Below, piece by piece: positions 1 through 12,135 of a stretch of DNA of 64,000 nucleotides (its first letter is position 1; each line of letters starts with the position of its first letter). Made by a program: the position numbers and the translations under genes. This stretch comes from Pogostemon cablin. Taxonomy: Eukaryota > Streptophyta > Magnoliopsida > Lamiales > Lamiaceae. The notes under the pieces were generated by a model. The model was not told the DNA's origin and did not search any database. It was given only the letters and a program-made list of their open reading frames with translations. The stretch spans positions 3,710,314 through 3,774,313 of the forward strand of contig CM043005.1 of the NCBI GenBank assembly GCA_023678885.1, read 5' to 3'.

Positions 1-1056
1 GGTAATGGAGCAGTTAGTTGATAGGCTCGACATGGCAATGTTCAACGCTATTCTACGCGAATCTGCAGAAGAAATGCCTACTGATCCTCTTTCCGATCCA
101 ATTAGTGATTCCAAGGTCCTTCCGATCCCAGCTGGGAGGTTTAGCTTTGGTGCTGGTGTTGAATTGAAAAACTCTGTAAGTACACATGCCACAATTTGTC
201 TGTCTATATTGCAAAACATGTTGGTTATTCTTTTCTCTAATCAGGGTTCTTTATTCCTTTAAAATATCTTGCAGCTTGGGAACTGGTCCAGATGGCTCTC
301 ACATCTGTTTGACCTAGAAGACGGCTCAACCGAGCATAGTGATATTCGTGGAGATGGCAAGAAACCAAGATCTTTCAAGGCTTTTCGTCTCCTCCATTCA
401 TTGAGTGATCTCATGATGCTCCCATTCGGAATGCTTGCTGATCCTTCCATCAGAAAAGAAGTGAGCCACCATCAAATCATGATAATAGAAATTTCATACA
501 AGAGTTTTACTCATCTTCTGTATCATGTTTGAAGGTTTGCCCGATGTTTGGTCCGACAATAATTGAAAGGGTTCTAAGCAGTTTCTCTCCGGATGAATTC
601 TGTCCAGATCCTATTCCTCAAAGCATCATTGATTCCCTCGAAACTGAGGTCAGCCCATCCCATGTATGGTATCATTTATTAATTAATCTAACGTCGTCTT
701 ATTTAGTTATTCTTTCTTGATTTTAGGAGGTGGTCTCGGACGGTTCGGGCGATTTACTCATGAGCTTTCCATGTACTGCAAGCCCTACGAAATACACACC
801 CCCTACTGCAGCTTTACTAACTTGTGTGGGAGAAGTAGGGAACCAAGTGCTTCAGAGTAGCAGATTATCATCACTCAAGAAATCTTACAACAGTGATGAT
901 GAACTAGATGAACTCGACTCACACTTCACTTCTATGGTTCCGGATAGCTTTCAGAGTTCTGCTTTCGCAAAACTCAACTCGATAGCGAAAGAAAAGGGTG
1001 GTAGAAATGTCCTAAGGTATCAACTGCTCCGTCAGGTATGGAACGACGATGAATAG
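1..1056 (+). CDS. gar2-related plant protein, C-terminal part (5' end outside window)
   Basis: Four in-frame exons join cleanly: up to 175, 275-460, 535-648 and 727-1056 (TAG stop), each bounded by GT/AG. The encoded part is about 268 residues and includes the segments LPIPAGRFSFGAG, LGNWSRWLSHLFDLEDG, FKAFRLLHSLSDLMMLPFGML and a C-terminal tail ending RQVWNDDE. I recall this pattern from the plant 'nucleolar protein gar2-related' family (Arabidopsis AT2G42320 and AT3G57780 type), a plant-specific group of unknown biochemical function. No catalytic motif is visible in this part. The N-terminal half lies upstream of the window. The next gene is on the opposite strand, tail-to-tail, about 490 bp away. 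The exon structure is firm; the family name rests on memory. Confidence 0.7.
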
Positions 1057-1543
1057 TGCCCTAACCCACACCTTCTAGTGTGTGTATATATATGTATATG
1101 TATGTGCATCCCCACTGTATGGTGAATACTCCATGTCATGAAAGCATTTTAGGAACATTGAACTTATTACATTTAGCAACGGACAAAGAAAAAGGATATC
1201 GAAAATATGCATATGCTTTATTGTGAAGTGCAATAATTTTATCTTCACTAAGAAGTGTATTAAAGAGTGGAAATAGGATACTGTTACAATAAATATGAAG
1301 TAGTTCTAAACAATGAGCACCAGGAAAATAGAGCAATGATGGAGTAACAATCTTTCCATTGAGAATTTTGTTTTCTTTTCTTGCATGCTTCCTTTTTAGA
1401 CAACAATCAATTCCTTCAAAGATTGTTGTTTCACCATCTCCTGCTCCTACAAAGTTGAAGAGATAAACATTATTCGTTAGAATCAAGGCGACACATGCAT
1501 TTCTGGGGAGTGGAGGGGTGGGATGAGGGTTCGTGTTTCACTC
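1057..1543. other. Convergent intergenic spacer
   Basis: This holds the 3' ends of the gar2-related gene (+) and the OTU gene (-). A TGTGTATATATATG-rich stretch follows the first stop. An open frame on the minus strand (1136-1486) has no recognisable protein features. Nothing else is visible. Confidence 0.6.
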
Positions 1544-2770
1544 TTACAGCTTCGACTGCAGACCATCTGAAGGGGTCTGCAAGGCATCATAGTGCCCGTA
1601 ACCATGATATAGAACACGAATTGGGTTCTCCTTTCCATATTCTTGACCGTATTCAGCTATAACCTTGAGGCAATTCTTCTTCTTATCCCACATGTGAACA
1701 GTTATTGGAAGCCTGAAACTTGTTAATCTCAACATATTTCTTGAACATTACTTGTCCAAATAAGTGTGATGCTTTTTTCCAAAAGGGTAAGTATAAAACT
1801 GGAGACACTATCCTCAGTGCTAATGCAATGCCGATTACAGAAACAAAGAGCAAAATACGAAACCTACTGTAACACATATGAAGACATTAGTAGCTCAGGT
1901 TCTCCTCCCCATACGTGGGGCTGTCTCATCTTAGCAACATAACTATCGAAATCACCTTCAACGAACCTGGAAAGAAACCACAGTTCAAGCAGATTATGCA
2001 CCTTTGTTTATGTGCTTCTTACTGGAACTTAAAAAGTAATGTATTTTTCATAGGTTAAAATTTTAAAAATTCACACAGAACACAACTCAAACATTTCTGA
2101 GTTCCTTCAAATAGCAGGATATTGGATATGCATACCATTCACTATCTTCTCGTCTCTTGATGAACTCATCAGCCACCTGCATAACCAAGTGGTTTCCCAT
2201 CTCTTAAAAAAAATGTAAATTATTTAATATTAAAATACAAAAAAAAAAAAAAAAAAAACTTTTACTGCTGCTCTTAGGTCATCAGCAAGTTCCTTTTCTT
2301 GGCTTTCACTTGGAGAGGGCTTGCCTGCTCTTAGACAAGCACCATGAACAACTGAACGAAACAAACATCTCCCATCACCTGGAATACCTGAATCAAATAC
2401 ATTACTTGTGTCATCTACCCACCTATGCTTTGCAAGAAAATCCAAAGAAACCAAAGGAGTAGAAAAATATGATACTCATGGTTCAAGAAATCCACAAAAT
2501 GGTAAAACATCATATCTAACCATGCTGCTGCAGTTATAATTATCTTTGTAAGTTCATGTAATCATCCATTAGCTTCAGTTAATTACATAAAAGGCTAATT
2601 CTCCATTCTCTTTCTCTTATAATACTCACTACTAGTAGTTGAATAAATTGCTGAAGAGAAGGAAGCATCAGCAACAACAGCATGCTAATCTTGATCACGA
2701 AATGAAATTGATATCACATAAAAATATGAGGTATTATATTCACATACCTGAACCAAATTCCATGTTAGAA
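1544..2770 (-). CDS. OTU-domain cysteine protease (deubiquitinating enzyme, At3g57810-like)
   Basis: Ovarian-tumour (OTU) proteases remove ubiquitin from proteins. On the minus strand the exons are about 2422-2266, 2176-2136, 1966-1868 and 1712-1544 (TAA stop), and their phases agree at every junction. The first carries the catalytic-cysteine motif IPGDGRCLFRSV. The next two give VADEFIKRREDSEWFVEGDFDSYV and HVWGGEPELLMSSYVLQ. The last gives LPITVHMW and RVLYHGYGHYDAL, with the catalytic histidine in GHYDAL. The core is complete. The start is unresolved: no ATG is in frame in the 2422 exon. A short exon with an ATG and a good donor lies near 2762-2747, but its phase does not fit the simplest acceptor. 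A possible 5'UTR exon donor is at 3166. Plant relatives of this type can be organellar or cytosolic; the N-terminus is not resolved enough to say. Confidence 0.85.
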
Positions 2771-3169
2771 GGATGAATATCCAAAAAAAAATGGAAAAGA
2801 AAGTTAAAACCTGATCTTCAAAGAACAATTTAAACAAAAGGCCAAGAAGCTAAAACAACACGTACACGCCAAAACTAGGGTGAATCTGACGAAAAGAATA
2901 AACTAAGAGTGACAGGTATGATTTAATCTTCGAGCAATCAACCTAATTACGGCGTCATCAAAAATTTTCACATTTTCGGAAACCTAATCCGAAAATAAAT
3001 TGACGAACTTGAAATCAAAATTGAAAACATACGAATGGTCTGGAGATGGTTACCGAGCGAAAGGTCAGATTTAGGCATGGACAGTGACGATTTTAAGCAG
3101 CGAAATGGCATAATAGATAATGAGTGTATCTTCCAGAATCGAAAGTGCACGACATCGTTGGTTTACCTG

Positions 3170-4670
3170 CGTGTGATGTTGATAATTCTGTATGCAAAGG
3201 GGTGGCTATACGACGTCGTGGAACGAGAGCATAATGTCTGGTTGTAAAGTGGGAGATTCAATCACTATCATCATTTTTAGAGAATCAAATTCGATCCAGG
3301 CAGTGGTGGAGAAGATGGATCGGTCGTTCCCGAGTTGACTCACTGGTTTCTCAAGATAGAGGTCGGTGTGAAAGATGGAATCGTAGTCGTCAAAGTTCAA
3401 AATTCAGTTAGTATATATTTTGAGATTTTTTTAATTATATTTAAAACTATAATAATTGCATAAATTAAAAATAGTATTTTATTCCATAATTATAGTAAAA
3501 AAAATAGATGTAATGAGTCAATTTAGATAAAATAAAAGTTTATTTAAATTATTTTTGACTAAAATGTTATTATAATTATAATTTTAAAAAATAGAAATTG
3601 GAGTATTATTTACAATTAAGACTTAATTTTTTTATTAAATTTTTCTCAAATTCTTAAAAAAAAAGTTTTATTTAAAATGACTACTCAACAATAAATCTTA
3701 AATAAAATAAAAATAAGAATTTTATTATCGAAAATATACAATCAACTGTCGTTATTTTTTCTCCTCCCAATATACATGATCAGTCTGTCGTTCTCTCTTC
3801 TCCTTTCTAATATCCATAATCAATTCATACGATAACAAAGTTTTCTTACCCTTCTCCTCAATTAAAAAGAAAAAAAAAGTTTATTAACGAATATAACTTC
3901 ATTGTATAAATCAGTTAATTTATCTAGTGAAGAACTTGTTATCATTTCATATTTTTCATGACATGAATTCAAAGTAGTTATAGTTATTATCTTTTTGAGT
4001 CTAAGTTAATTAATGATCATAACGCTTACAACTTTATACTATATATAAAGTTGTGTTATTGATTTTTTTAAATATATATCTTCTATCATTAACTATAACA
4101 CTATATAAATAAATATATAATAGAATGATGAATGTTGATTTTAGTGAATGTCGTCATTTTAATGTTATTTAATTAAAAACTTTTTATTGTATTTTCAGAA
4201 AAAAATAAATGAGTTATTCTTTTTACCTTCTTAATAATTTCAAATCTTGAGTACATCATCACAATGAATGAATTATTAAATCACAAATTTAATTAAGGGT
4301 TACAAGTTTAAGTTTGAAAGAATTAAACAGAATCAGATTAATCTAGTTTCAAGTAAATAATCGTAGTGCATTATTAATCTCTAAATAAACCAATTCCAGT
4401 GAGTGAGAAATTGATACATAAAATTAAGTGTTTAATTTATGGGCTAAAAGTTACGTGGTGGACATACATACACTCAAACCCAATCAAGCATAAAAGGTTG
4501 CATGGCCCAATACACAAATGGTACAAGTTAAAAGAAGATGCAAATTAATGTCAATAATTATACTGCAGATAAAGCCTTAATAAGTTCATACTACTAATAA
4601 GTATTAGAAATCTCCCCACAAAAACCAACCAGGTGGGAAAGGAAAGACAGATCAAAACCTTTTTTCTCTA
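3170..4670. other. AT-rich intergenic region between OTU and TSR2 genes
   Basis: The first 230 bp are the likely promoter and 5'UTR of the minus-strand OTU gene. From about 3410 the sequence is very AT-rich with no coding signal. Nothing else is supported here. Confidence 0.5.
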
Positions 4671-6964
4671 TTAATTATTTCTACCTCTGCTTCGCCCAGA
4701 AACTAGGGTCCATCCATCTTCAACCACAGGTGCTCCTCTCTGAGTAAGAGTAGGTTCATTTACAGTAACATATTGGCTCAGCCTAGATTGAGGTAGTGGA
4801 GCATCAACTTCCATCTTTGAGTAGTTATTTTCTTCTTGATCGCCGTCATCATCCTCACTGCCATCTTCATTGTCGCCATTGGGCTGAAAACAATGCAAAA
4901 GGAAATATGGAAGGGAATGAAAAACAGGAAACACAATTTTTTTTTTATTAGTTGCCAAACGTGCATGCACAAATTAGCCATAAAATTTTTGAACTTATAT
5001 TAAATGTAGGTATAAATTCAATGATGAAGCTTATCTAACACAACTCATAAGCAGTATTCAGGCCAAATGAGCTTTTAAATGAAGTATTACATGAAAAATG
5101 TAAACATTATGAAAAAATTTGGTGAATAGATTTCATTTTGTGATTATAATTTACAACCATACTCAGTTGTCCTATACTCCCACCCAGCACGTGCTTCCAT
5201 ATTAAAATCTAACTGTCCATTTTCCTCAAACTAACACAATCAAAACCACAGCAGCAGCTCTTTTTAAAATTTTCTATTAAGTTATTGGAAGGTATCTTCA
5301 GCTAAATTTAAACCTGTATCATCTCTGAGGACAATAATTCTAAAATCACCCATGCCGCTATCATTTATTTTGGTTGGTATATATATTATGAATTGCCATC
5401 AAATGAATTAACATCTTGCTAGGATCAGAACTTCTACAAAGCCATTAATTGGAACTGGCATAAAAATAATGCAGAAATATGGCACACAACACTAGAATAA
5501 GGCTCCAAATAAATAAATAAATAAATAAAATATATATAAAGGCAAAAGGGAGAGGCCATTACTTGTCTTTTATATGAAATGGAAGGAATGCTTGTTTGCT
5601 GAAGTCTCTTTATTGAGTTGAAATTACCTTCTAAGCATTCTTCATGCATCACCATCACTTTTTATGCAATCTAAATGAAATTTTTGCAAGAGAAATAATT
5701 ATTTTGTAAATTTGTAAACATCAAAAGACATTAAATTATGGAGTCAGGCTATCAATAGTAATAGTGTATTACATCCTCATATCAGGAAAAATTGCAAGAA
5801 AACAGAAGATATGTGACCAAATAGTGAGCATGTCAAGCTGGAACATGTTCTTCAAAGTTGTAATCCCTCCACCCAGGAGTAGCTTAATATTGAGGATGGA
5901 TTTTTTTTTATTTTTTTTTGTGATTTTGACGACATTCGTCAAGCATCTCCTTGTTAACAGGTAATTAGCTATGACATTTAACTACACCATTATGATGAAG
6001 CTTGTGAAATATGAATGGTATACAAACAGATGGCAAGCTACATAGCTAGTCTCCTGTCTCCAGCATGTACTAGCAATGTTTATGGCAAAATAAAGATAAC
6101 GGTGTAAATTCAGTCATTCATGACATGTAACTAAAAAGAACTAGGTCAAAATAGTTATCCATCATTCATGCTCCTCAAAACTAATCCATTAGCAAAAACG
6201 ACTGCCCATCGCATCAATATGTAAATGAAGTAGTGGATCAGAGTTTTCAAATTTCCTCATGGGCGGTATTTAAGCGGTAGAATCTTACAAATATATCCAC
6301 ATATAGCATAAAAGTTAAATGAGCTAATGAACAAGTTGAAGACTCCCAGCAAAATGTAGGTAGATCACATATGTCATAGATTAACATAAGTTGGTATATA
6401 AATTCTGTTATAAGTAAATCAGGAAGGCGTACCTCCTCAATGCTTCCATCTCCTATCTCAGTATTAAGAGAAAGCATGAATTCATCAAGCATATCCTCTA
6501 ATTCATCAATGTATATTCGCTCTGCACACCAAATCAAATGCATCAATTTAAGCTCGCATTTCTTACTTACAAAAGGAAGATTCCCCAGTCCCCACCCCCT
6601 CAACACCCTTGGCATCTGTTTTAGAAGATTGATGAATATTCACTAATCGGAAAACTCTTGAAATACAGAACCCAGGACATAAGTGTTCCAGACTGACATT
6701 ACACCAAAACAAGGTAGCAAAATGACAAGGTAAAAACGCAAAATCAATAAGAAAAAAAACCCTAAAAGTGAGGAATATTACTATACCTTTGGATTGGGTA
6801 AAAAGATTGAAAAGATTTTCGCTCAGTTGCTGCGTTTTCTCCCCAGAAGCACGACCACCCCGCTCATTCTCGACAGCCATCCGAAGGGCAGCCCACCGAG
6901 AAAGCATCAAATTGATCCCCTCTTGGAAAAGGGCAGCCGCCTCAGGTGTCAAATTGCAGTTCAT
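4671..6964 (-). pseudogene. TSR2: TSR2-type pre-rRNA-processing protein, interrupted by an in-frame TAA
   Basis: TSR2 is a small nuclear escort protein for ribosomal protein eS26 and is needed for 20S pre-rRNA maturation. Four minus-strand exons have consistent phases: 6964-6787 (ATG at 6964), 6521-6433, 5670-5563 and 4883-4671. Together they would give about 195 residues, the usual size. Exon 1 carries the family signature LSRWAALRMAVENERGG; exon 2 gives IYIDELEDMLDEFMLSLNT; exon 3 gives MVMHEECLEGNFNSIKRL; exon 4 gives an acidic stretch and a tail ending DGWTLVSGRSRGRNN. The third codon of exon 3 (5664-5662) is TAA where relatives have Glu or Asp, as in I-A-E-K. As read, translation stops after about 91 residues. 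No alternative splice site restoring the frame is visible. Exons and splice sites are otherwise intact, so this could be a recent null allele, a base error, or a gene rescued by unusual splicing. I label it pseudogene provisionally. Confidence 0.75.
5662..5664 (-). other. Premature TAA codon in TSR2 exon 3
   Basis: Reading exon 3 from the acceptor CATTTAG, the codons are ATT GCA TAA AAA GTG ATG GTG ATG CAT. Exon 2 ends in phase 0 and exon 3 is 108 nt, so this frame is forced by both flanking exons. A single G-to-T change (GAA to TAA) would explain it. Confidence 0.8.
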
Positions 6965-8160
6965 CACTCTTGATAGATGCTTACAAAATCTATATCTATT
7001 CCAATAAAGAAACCAAACTAAACATGCTTCAGTTCATCGGAAAATTGTTAGACAACGGAAACAAAACCTATAATAATCAATAAAAAGTTGAAATTGTGAG
7101 AACTAACGATTAAGGCACAGTGAGAGGAACCCTTAATCCACACAATCCATCCTTTTTTTTCTAAATTGTTTTATTAATTAATTAATGTTAGAATTAACAA
7201 TAAATTCTAGAAAAATACTAAATTTCTAAGTAAAAAATATATTATAAATCAATTATACTTAAAATAAATATATATAAAATTAACAATAAATATTAAATTT
7301 TAAAAACAAAAAATATTCTATAAACCACAATAATAAAAGTATTATATCCTATAAATTAATATTAAATTCTAAAAATAAATATTAAATCTTTATGGCAAAA
7401 TAGAACCTAAACAATTTTATGAATTGATTGGGGTTGGGGTTAAAAGAGGTGATTAACTAATATGTCAAAATATTACATTTAATTATTAAAGTTATAATAA
7501 TTAATAATAATTAATGAAAAAAAAGGAATAAATTAGAAGTAAAAAACTAATTGTTAAATTAATAATTAATAAAAAAAGGTGATGTGACAACTGGTGAAAC
7601 GGGGAGATCAAATTCTTGAAAGAAACTAGTAGTAGGTTTTTTCAATACAGGACCTAAAAATAGGTAAACTATCAATTAGGGAAGACTCGAAAGATTTTTG
7701 CTATCAATTCAGGACTCGAAATATATGAAACTATTAATATAGGACCTAAAATTATAGAATTTCAGGTCCTGAATTAATAAAAATACGTTAAATTTTCATG
7801 GTTTCAGATCCTTTATTGATAGTTTAATCTTTTGGGTCTTGAATTGATAGCAAAAATCTTTCAAGTCCCTTATTGATAATTTATCTATTTTTCAGGTCAT
7901 GTAATGAAAATATTTCTAAATAATAATAACAAAGTAACTCCTTTTTGATTAATTAACCACTAATTCTCGAACCTAAAATCCACTTTTAAGTAACCCTCAA
8001 TTTCAAAGTGGACTTAAAAATGGAATCGCAATTAAAATTACTGGGCTGGGCCTGATTACATAATTGATTTGGAGTAAAGTGAGCCCAGCCCAATAGTTTA
8101 AAATCATCGTGATTTGCTGCTCAAGAAACTGGCTTCTTATACAGTCTGATTTGGAACCCT
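6965..8160. other. Divergent intergenic region TSR2 / proteasome beta-5
   Basis: The region between the TSR2 start (-) and the proteasome gene (+) contains AT-rich DNA, a 280-bp foldback element (7637-7916) and presumably both promoters. No ORF of interest is present. Confidence 0.5.
7637..7916. repeat. Foldback (hairpin) miniature element
   Basis: The left half, with CAATACAGGACCTAAAAATA and GATTTTTGCTATCAATTCAG, returns inverted in the right half as TGAATTGATAGCAAAAATC and TATTTTTCAGGTCATG. The arms are each roughly 130 bp and meet near 7770. The structure resembles a MITE made almost entirely of terminal inverted repeats. I could not define the target duplication. Confidence 0.7.
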
Positions 8161-8214
8161 TGGCACAAATTTCTTCATAGTTCTCTTCATCCGTGGTTCT
8201 TCTGCAGAAATCAG

Positions 8215-8793
8215 GTACTCATAGATTACCCGAAGCCCCTATCAATTGTTTTGCACAATCAACTGATGTTTATCGATTCTTTTCAATCTGAATTTTGTCG
8301 CTATATATTTAACTTAGTAATCCACCGTTCCAATAAACCCTATCAATTGTTTTGCACAATCAACTGATGTTTATCGATTCTTTTCCATCTGAATTTTGTC
8401 GCTATATATTTTTATTGGCCTGCTTCGTGTTGTTGATCCATCTGCTTTTTGTGAGATACTTTGTGTTAGGGCAATTTATCTTCTATTGTCATTATCCTTA
8501 GCGTCGATTTTCAGAATTTCCAATGTTTGGGTATCTTTGCGTACCTGTTGAATTTGGCATAATGTGTTTCTGTGAAGTGCTGTTTAGTTGGTATTTTTTT
8601 AATTAGATAAGAAATTTTAAGGTGGTAATTCTTGTTTTAGTGTTACCTATACTTGCAAAAAATCACATTGCAGTTCAGAAGCTTGGGCATGAATTATTCA
8701 TATTGATTGTATCTTATCATGTAGAAAAACAGTGTGTATATATGATTTACTGATTAGAAGTTGGTTTATTAATTGGATTTCCTTTGTCAAAAG
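8215..8793 (+). other. Probable 5'UTR intron of the proteasome beta-5 gene
   Basis: A good donor (AATCAG followed by GTACTC) follows a likely first exon ending at 8214, and an acceptor (TCAAAAG) ends at 8793, nine bases before the ATG. Other acceptors are possible. Confidence 0.5.
8237..8411 (+). repeat. Near-identical direct repeat in the proteasome 5'UTR intron
   Basis: A 74-bp segment starting CCCTATCAATTGTTTTGCAC at 8237 recurs at 8338, offset 101 bp, with a single visible difference (TTTTCAATC against TTTTCCATC). This looks like a recent local duplication. Confidence 0.85.
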
Positions 8794-8802
8794 GAACGAA
8801 CA

Positions 8803-10990
8803 ATGTGGGGACTTGATTTTAGTGGGCTTGACCCTACAGCGCCTCTCAAGGGAAACGATTATGAATTGGATAATGATCTTTTGGCTGCACCATCTTTTAA
8901 ACTTCCGACTACAGTTGATGTGAGCTTGATGTCTTATATCTCGCCTCTTTGATTATTATTACTCTCTGAGCGTGGAATCTAAATTTCTCTTTATTCTTCC
9001 CTCGTTTGCATTTTAGTTTGATGGATTCCAGAAAGCTGCAGTACAGATGGTGAAGCCTGCTAAGGGGACAACAACTCTCGCTTTCATTTTCAAAGAGGGA
9101 GTAATGGTCGCTGCTGATTCCCGTGCAAGCATGGGCGGTTACATATGTGAGGCCCTCATTCTCATTCATTTTACATGTGACTTCTTAGGGATTTTAAACT
9201 TATGGACGATTGTGTACATAATTTATCCATTCTGGGCTGCAGTGTTAAATTGATTCCAGAATCCTATGGGTAGAATTTGTTTGGAGTGCAAACTTACTAT
9301 TAGTGAAATTTTAATGTCTAACCTGTTGGATTTGGATGCGTCTTTCCATATTCAACATTATTATATGGATTCCAATGTCCAAATTAAAACGCCTTAACAA
9401 TCGTATAAATATTGCAGCATCACAATCTGTCAAGAAAATCATAGAAATTAACCCGTACATGCTTGGTACAATGGCTGGAGGAGCTGCCGACTGCCAGTTC
9501 TGGCACAGAAATCTAGGAATGAAGGTACATCAATTGGATTTTGCATCTTATTTTCATATTATCTGTTATTTGGTTCCAAAATAATCTTTACTTGAGAAGG
9601 TGCATGCGCATGACCTATGTGGTTCAAAGTGGGTGTGAATATTATATTGAGGGCTTGAGGTTCTACTCTTTCTTTGGTTGGATTCTTTTGAATTGCACAA
9701 AATCAAATATAGATTTTAAAAGGTTGGAAATGCCTCCTTTGTTAGTTTGAAATAGAAACTAAGATTCTTTCTCCTATCTCTCTTAATGATGAAAGAACCA
9801 GGAAAAAAAAAGTGCAAGCATGGATTAGAAAAATATTTAACCTTGTGGTTTAGAAAAAGAACTTTATGTTTGATGTTCCTCTCTGTGCTTTGAATTGATT
9901 GCTTACAGTAGTCTTCGTCATCCTTAAGGACGCACGCATCTGTCTTTTTTCTTTTGGTTTCCTTCCTTGTCACAAGGCACTTGTTCAAAGACACCAAACT
10001 TTAGTGAAAGATTATGACTGGCTTATTCTGTGCATATCTCAGTGTCGCTTGCATGAATTGGCTAATAAGAGAAGGATTTCTGTTGCCGGAGCTTCCAAAA
10101 TGTTGGCAAACATATTGTATTCATATCGAGGAATGGGTTTGTCTGTGGGAACTATGATAGCTGGATGGGATGAAAAGGTGATGGTGAATTTATATCATAT
10201 TTTGTCCTTGAAAAAAGTGTTAAATCTTTTGCTGTTTTGTGCAGGGTCCAAATCTTTATTATGTGGACAGCGAAGGTGGGAGGCTCAAAGGCACTCGTTT
10301 CTCTGTTGGTTCTGGTTCACCATATGCTTATGGTGTTTTGGACAGCGGGTAGATTATTATCCTTAATCTCTGTCTTTGTCAGCTATAGGTCACCTTGCAC
10401 TTCATATTGCTTCAAATATATAATTACTGTGCACATCAGGGCATATAATTTCTTTATGGTTTCTTCATGTATCTACATAACATGCTAACTCCAGGTTCTA
10501 TGTGATTTCAGACTCTTGGTAGTAAAAAATCTCCTTTTAATTACCTCCCATTTATTTGAATTCTTGACTCCCTAGCTCCTGCTACTTTTCCATTTTCTTT
10601 AGTCATGTCTTTAGGTGTTTCATAAAGAAATCCTGTAATAGTTGAACTCTGATCAGGCTTCTTTCCTGTTGAATAGGTATCGTTATGATATGTCTGTTGA
10701 GGAAGCTGCAGAGCTGGCAAGACGATCAATCTATCATGCCACATTTCGTGATGGTGCCAGTGGTGGTGTTGCTAGTGGTACGCACTCCCCACCCTTCTTG
10801 ATTTGATATTCTTACTATTATTACTCTTTCCTGTCCTTTTGACATGACTTTTTTTTTTCCAGTATACCATGTTGGGCCAAATGGATGGAAGAAGCTGTCC
10901 GGTGATGATGTTGGCGAGTTGCACTACACCTACAACCCTGTAGAACCAACGGTGGTGGAACAAGAGATGGCAGAGGTATCTATTGCATGA
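8803..10990 (+). CDS. PBE: 20S proteasome subunit beta type-5 (PBE), chymotrypsin-like site
   Basis: This subunit carries the chymotrypsin-like active site of the 20S core particle. Seven exons join in frame: 8803-8919, 9017-9146, 9418-9524, 10043-10177, 10245-10348, 10677-10777 and 10863-10990 (TGA), giving 273 residues, the usual plant length. Residues 1-56 are the propeptide, ending KPAKG. Mature processing would expose Thr57 in TTTLAFIFKEGVMVAADSRA as the catalytic Thr1. Conserved blocks follow: GTMAGGAADCQFWHR, RISVAGASKMLANILYSYRG, GSPYAYGVLDSGYRYDMS and RDGASGGVASVYHVG. All catalytic-site neighbours expected of beta-5 are present, so the gene looks functional. The last exon could also be spliced after GCAGAG (10974), changing only a few C-terminal residues. 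It lies head-to-head with TSR2. Confidence 0.95.
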
Positions 10991-12028
10991 AGGAGGGATA
11001 GAATTTAGAATTTCAGTGACTTTTGTTTGTAACTCATTATTTTGAATTCAACAGCATTATCTTTCATTAACTGCAACCTTTGTTTCAATTGAGTTCTTTC
11101 TTTGGGATAGAAGTTAATGGTGACTGCTGATTAATGATTGATATGGAAACTCTTCTCTCGCTTCACCTGCTTTAGTAAAAGTGCCAACTTTAGTTGCTTG
11201 TGTTGTGCTTTTCAAAGTTATTCTCTTACAGAAGATATGCGCAAAGTTGTCACTCATTATACTTTCAATTTGTTCATGTGCTTTCATGGATAAGGACTGA
11301 CAACTGATGATTTTACTCTTCAGTGGAAGTCTTCAAAATGAAACAAACATGGTAAGAATTCACTATGTTGCACCTCTGCTATGTGAGAGACAAATGTGAA
11401 CATGGCATTTTGCTAAGCATCTAGTTTGTGATTGAGAAAGTGACTAATTATCAAGTATGTGCTACATTATTGAACGCTCTGTATTGTTATTTTGGGGTTG
11501 ATTTCTATTGTTTTGCAATTCTATGTTGAGTGATTATCAAAATGTCTGGTGGAATTGATTAAACACTTCTCTTTGGTTATACACTTGCTAAAAGTGGAAA
11601 GTGCTTCAAGAATCTGTACAGATATTTGAGTTTGTTATTACAGATATTTCAGTTGTGTATAGTTGCAGTGTCTCAATATCTGCAGATATTTCAGTTTGTT
11701 ATTATATTATGTGTATATTTTGGAGGTCATGATGAAAGGATTGCTCTAACAATTATCACCAGAGTAGAATGATGCAATTGGAAACCTTTGCGTGGTAGCT
11801 AATTCTAGGTGTGTGTCAGCTGCATGAATCCACTATATGTGGTAGTTGGACCCACCATTCTACTCTAATGTAGAATTATCTTTGTTATGAAGTTTAAAGA
11901 TGGTTTCTTGCTTCTACATTTTCCTATTGATTTTGTATGGGGAATGATTACCATCAATGACAGTCTATTTGGAACATGATTCCCCACTCACACCACATAT
12001 AACACATAGGTACATCCTTAATTACTTA

Positions 12029-12135
12029 CTCCCTCCGTCCCTCCCAAATAGCACCATTATACTATATTGAGCGTCCCATCCAAATTGCACTATTTTCCTC
12101 TTTTAGTAAAAATGGTCCACCACTGCTCATAACGA
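12029..12135. mobile_element. Truncated Stowaway-type MITE end
   Basis: The sequence TTACTCCCTCCGTCCCTCCC begins a typical plant Stowaway terminal repeat, continuing with 'gcgtcccatccaaattgcac' and 'ttttagtaaaaatgg', also seen in the MITE at 20.9 kb. The inverted partner is missing. Confidence 0.6.

Noticed and set aside
1136..1486. 116-codon open frame on the minus strand
   Set aside because: It lies just past the OTU stop codon, shows no family features and has no splice-consistent context; it is a chance frame in 3' flanking DNA.
2230..2454. OTU exon starting at 2454 with its own initiation codon
   Set aside because: The codon at 2454 is TTG, not ATG; the upstream part looks like a pyrimidine-rich intron end, so the true start is in an earlier exon.
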